64,000 nucleotides of DNA from Ancistrus triradiatus (lineage: Eukaryota > Chordata > Actinopteri > Siluriformes > Loricariidae). The notes beneath the pieces are model-generated. The model did not search any database. It was not told the origin of the DNA and saw nothing but the letters and a program-made list of their open reading frames with translations. A program made the translations under genes and the position numbers. Each line of letters opens with the position of its first letter. Position 1 is the first letter of the stretch. The stretch covers positions 1-64,000 of the forward strand of contig JAJAGP010001696.1 of the NCBI GenBank assembly GCA_025084515.1, in the 5' to 3' direction. Shown one piece after another: positions 60,782-64,000 of this stretch.

Positions 60782-63700
60782 ATGCTGCTAAAGCTTCAGT
60801 CGCACATCCTGCGCGCGCACAGCACCGTCATTTCTCAAACGCGCTCGTGGAACTGCACTAAGTACTCCAACATTTCCCCCAAGGCCAAGAGAGTGAAAGT
60901 GGACAGCAATGGGAGCCTCAGCCCCGAGCAGCTGGACCGGATCGCCAAAAAGAAAGTGGAGGCTCTGGAGCGCCTCGTCAACCGCACAGCGCCTGCTGGA
61001 ATGGGGGAGAGCTGGAGGAGAGCGCTGAGTGCAGAGTTCAACAAGCCGTACTTCAGATCGGTAACCTGCACATTCACCTGGAGTGATTTATAGAACTGTC
61101 TATTCTTTGTTCAGGACTAGGGTTACCTGCGATAAAGGGCGGTAGCTGATGATATATTAGTTGGCGGGTAGCTCTGATGTGCTTTTTGTTTAGGTTTGCG
61201 TAGCAAGTCATACTAACACTGTATGCTAAAGTTTAAGGTCTAATATTTTTAACTTTTACAGAGCTTTGCTGGTGACATCCCTTCTTACAACTGTGCAAAA
61301 TTTTTGTAAACTGTTGTAATTTTAGAAGTAAACCTCGTTTACTCTGCATTTCATCCACCCTTTTCTACATTTAATATTTTACATTTCTGTATATTTTACA
61401 TCTTTGTGTGTGTGTGTATTTATTTATTTATATATATATATATATATAATTTTTTTTTTTTCTTTTTTTTTCTTTTTTTAAATGTACACTGGGGCAAAAA
61501 AGTATTTAGTCAGCCACTGATTGTGCAAGTTCTCAAGGTCTGTAAGTTTCATCATAGGTACACTTCAACTATGAGAGACAAAATGAGGGGGAAAAAAATC
61601 CAGGAAATCACATTGCAGGATTTTTAAAGAATTTAATTGTAAATCATGGTGGAAAACAAGCAAGATTTCTGGCCCTCACAGACCTGTAACTTCTTCTTTA
61701 AGAAGCTCTTCTGTCCTCCACTCGTTACCTGTATTAATGGCACCTGTTTGATCTGTATAAAAGACTCCTGTCCACAGCCTCCAACAGTCAGACTCCAAAC
61801 TCAACCATGGCCAAGACCAAAGAGCTGTTGTAGGACAACAGGAAGAAAATTGTAGACCTGCACCAGGCTGGAAAGAGTGGATGTACAATAGGCAAGCAGG
61901 TTGGTGTGAATAAATCAACTATGGGAGCAATGGAAGACATACAAGACCATTGATAATCTCCCTCGATCTGGGGCTCCACGCAAGATCTCATCCCGTGGGG
62001 TCAAAATGATCAAGAGGACGGTGAGCAACAATCACAGAACTACACGGAAGGACCTGATGAATGACCTGCAGAGAGCTGGAACCATCAGTAACACACTACG
62101 CCGAGAGGGACTCAGATCCTGCAGTGCCAGGCGTGTCCCCCTGCTTAAGCCAGTACATGTCCAGGCCCGTCTGAAGTTTGCCAGAGAGCATATGGATGAT
62201 CCAGAAGAGGATTGGGAGAAAATCATGTGGTCAGATGAAACCAAAGTAGAACTTTTTGGTAAAAACTCAACTTGTCGTGTTTGGAGGAAGAAGAATGCTG
62301 AGTTGCATCCCAAGAACACCATACCTACTGTGAAGCATGGGGGTGGAAACATCATGCTTTGGGGCTGTTTTTCTGCAAAGGGGACAGGACGACTGATCCG
62401 TGTTAAGGGAAGAATGAACAGGGCCATGTATCATGAGATTTTAAGCCAAAACCTCCTTCCATCAGTGAGAGCATGGAAGATGGAACTTTGCTGGGTCTTC
62501 CAGCATGACAATGATCCCAAACACACCGCTCGGGCAACGAAGGAGTGGCTCCATAAAAAGCATTTCAAGGTCCTGGAGTGGCCTATCCAGTCTCCAGACC
62601 TCAACCTCATTGAAAATTTGTGGAGGGAGTTGAAAGTCCATGTTGCCCAGCGTCAGCCCCAAAACATCACTGCTCTAGAGATCTGCAGATTAGTAATAAG
62701 ATACTCATTCTCACACCTTACAAACTTAATTAATAGAAACAGGATCTCATTCCCACACCTTATTAAGAAGTGGCCACAACTTCATTTTATTAGATGCCAC
62801 CAGCAGGGCCCCATAATTTATTTATTTCTTTTCAAACAATACCTTTGTGTCATTGTCAGCAGAATAGAATGGTTTTATATTTATATAAATGTATTTTCTG
62901 TTTTCCACTCCAAGCTGGTCCGTGCCATGTTTCATGTGACAGTTTGCTGCAACTATTACACCTTTGTGTGCACATGCATCACACTGGATAGGGAGAAAGT
63001 TGTTCGACATTTACAGCATTTAGCAGACACCCTTATCCAGAGCGACTTACAACTGATACAATCTTACAATCCAAGCATTTGTGGTTTAAGGGTCTTGCAT
63101 TAACTTGTCCCGCCTCTGTCAAGCTGATACTGTTGGGTCCTTGAGCATGTTAGTTAAGTGGTAACTTGGTCAGTAACCCAGGTTATTATAATCTGTCCAA
63201 GGTCTTGTCACTGCATCATAAACCACATACTACTGTACTAAATCTAGTCCCTGTTTATCTGTTTAATGCACAAGTTTGAGCTCAGCCTTAGACTTAGTAG
63301 AGAAAACTGAGACGAGGATGGCATTATTATTAGGAGGTGACTCAAGTGAGCATATTGAAAGCTAATAACCTTTTGAGTTGTGCTCTCCAATCAAAGAACA
63401 GAAGATGCGTAACATGGTGGATTAAATTCTTTACAAATGTACATTCAGAAAATGAAGCTGTTCTAAGTGCATCTCAGTACTTGTTTGATACACTACTTAC
63501 AGGCTGTTTAGTATAAAAGTAGCTATGTTATTATCAGCTGTTATTATTGTCACTCATTATTCTCAGTAAAGGAATGCAACTGTAGAGAATAGAGAAAATG
63601 CTGTGCTGCACTTTAAACATCAAAAGCAGTCCTGACCATGACTCCATCAGACAAGCTCTATATGAATACCCATGGTTTTGGATGTACTATGTACTGTGCA

Positions 63701-63841
63701 TTTATATTTCTTCATTAATCCTCATTCCACGTTTTTCTTTCTCAGTTGATGGACTTTGTTGATGCGGAGAGGCAGAAGCACACGGTCTATCCACCACAAC
63801 ATCAAGTCTTCACCTGGACTCAGATGTGTGAGATCAAGGAT
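60782..63841 (+). CDS. ung: UNG, uracil-DNA glycosylase, mitochondrial isoform start and shared exons (5' part)
   Basis: Exon 1B is 60782-61060 (93 codons) and the next exon 63746-63841 (32 codons), in phase with GT-AG junctions. Residues 1-33 from MLLKLQSHILRAHSTVISQ have Arg, Ser and hydrophobic residues and no acidic ones, as in a mitochondrial targeting peptide. The shared part starts after an in-frame acceptor at 60882-60883 (AKRVKVDSNGS) and holds SPEQLDRI, GESWRRALSAEFNKPYF and then YPPQHQVFTWTQMCEIKD, just before the catalytic GQDPYH motif, which lies to the right of the window. UNG removes uracil from DNA to start base-excision repair. The protein is partial here. The intron holds a Tc1 element and a SINE piece. 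Confidence 0.94.
61406..61480. repeat. TG/TA and T-rich low-complexity run
   Basis: A short TG run, then ATTTATTTA and TATATATA, then about 40 nearly pure T bases lie immediately left of the family B element in UNG intron 1. Confidence 0.8.
61487..62690 (+). mobile_element. Tc1-like family B element, 3'-truncated, in UNG intron 1
   Basis: The left terminal repeat (CACTGGGGCAAAAAAGTATT) is present and the right one is absent. The transposase starts at 61807, meets a stop at codon 9, shifts frame near 61930, then stays open from 62006 to 62690. This stretch has all three catalytic positions: the Asp in WSDETKVELFG, the Asp in QHDNDPKHTARATKEW and the Glu in SPDLNLIENLW. Coding stops matching at 62690 and unrelated sequence takes over. 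It lacks a DNA-binding domain in frame, so it should be inactive. Confidence 0.9.
63007..63150 (-). mobile_element. V-SINE fragment in UNG intron 1
   Basis: ACATTTACAGCATTTAGCAGAC and TTATCCAGAGCGACTTACAAC are the V-SINE core in reverse. The body fades out near 63150 before the tRNA-like head. From 63151 to 63745 I see only AT-rich intron. Confidence 0.75.
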
Positions 63842-64000
63842 GTGAGTTTGATACATACTTTCAGTAAATCCACAACCAAATACCTTACAGCATGTTTTCT
63901 GTCTTTGGATATTTTAGATTTGTGTCACTAACTCACTGTTGGAGCCATTTATGGGTTTTGTTCTTCTTCTTTCGGCTTCTCCCTTTATCAGGGGTCACCA

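Noticed and set aside
62006..63103. 365-codon frame as an independent gene
   Set aside because: It is a broken family B transposase followed by unrelated intron sequence; there is no start context or conserved continuation.

Overview
This window is nuclear DNA of a ray-finned fish. Its genes have many short exons with GT-AG introns. The gene order PSMD9, CFAP251, BCL7A is vertebrate, and the introns are packed with Tc1/mariner transposons, hAT miniature elements, tRNA-derived SINEs of V-SINE type, and remnants of L2/CR1-like and Penelope-like retroelements. The mix fits an otophysan fish such as a catfish or characin, but I cannot name a species. There are no bacterial operons, CRISPR arrays or phage genes, and no stand-alone RNA gene that I can support.

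Layout. 1-3685 holds the last four coding exons of PSMD9 (+), a proteasome-assembly chaperone with a PDZ domain; its 5' exons lie left of the window. 6274-34626 holds CFAP251/WDR66 (+): 19 coding exons for a WD-repeat, EF-hand-like protein of motile cilia. Its exon 3 carries two apparent 1-base insertions that break the frame. 34627-38340 is intergenic repeat material. 38466-46758 holds BCL7A (+), six exons for a SWI/SNF (BAF) subunit, with a long 3' UTR to about 47970 and an NRF1-type site upstream. 54387-49869 (-) holds ALKBH2, a DNA dealkylating dioxygenase. From 60262 to the right edge is the 5' part of UNG (+), with separate first exons for nuclear and mitochondrial uracil-DNA glycosylase.

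ALKBH2 and UNG are divergent, both repair DNA bases, and are also neighbours in mammals. PSMD9-CFAP251-BCL7A is likewise a mammalian neighbourhood. Here the two blocks are adjacent. In this fish the divergent ALKBH2-UNG interval has grown to about 5.9 kb through nested insertions: a LINE inside a DNA transposon, and a hAT element inside a SINE.

Mobile elements are the other main content. One Tc1 family (ends reading CAGTGGTGCTTGAAAG) has at least ten copies or pieces. A second (ends CAGTGGGGCAAAAAAG) has four. There are also relics of several other Tc1/mariner lineages, Tigger/pogo-like repeats, three hAT-type non-autonomous elements with 8-bp target duplications, two LINEs, a Penelope-like fragment and a probable Gypsy-type LTR. 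None has an obviously intact transposase. I saw no convincing new gene system; the most informative observations are the CFAP251 frame break, an ALKBH2 intron made almost wholly of a Tc1 element, the regulatory sites around UNG and BCL7A, and the dated nesting of elements.
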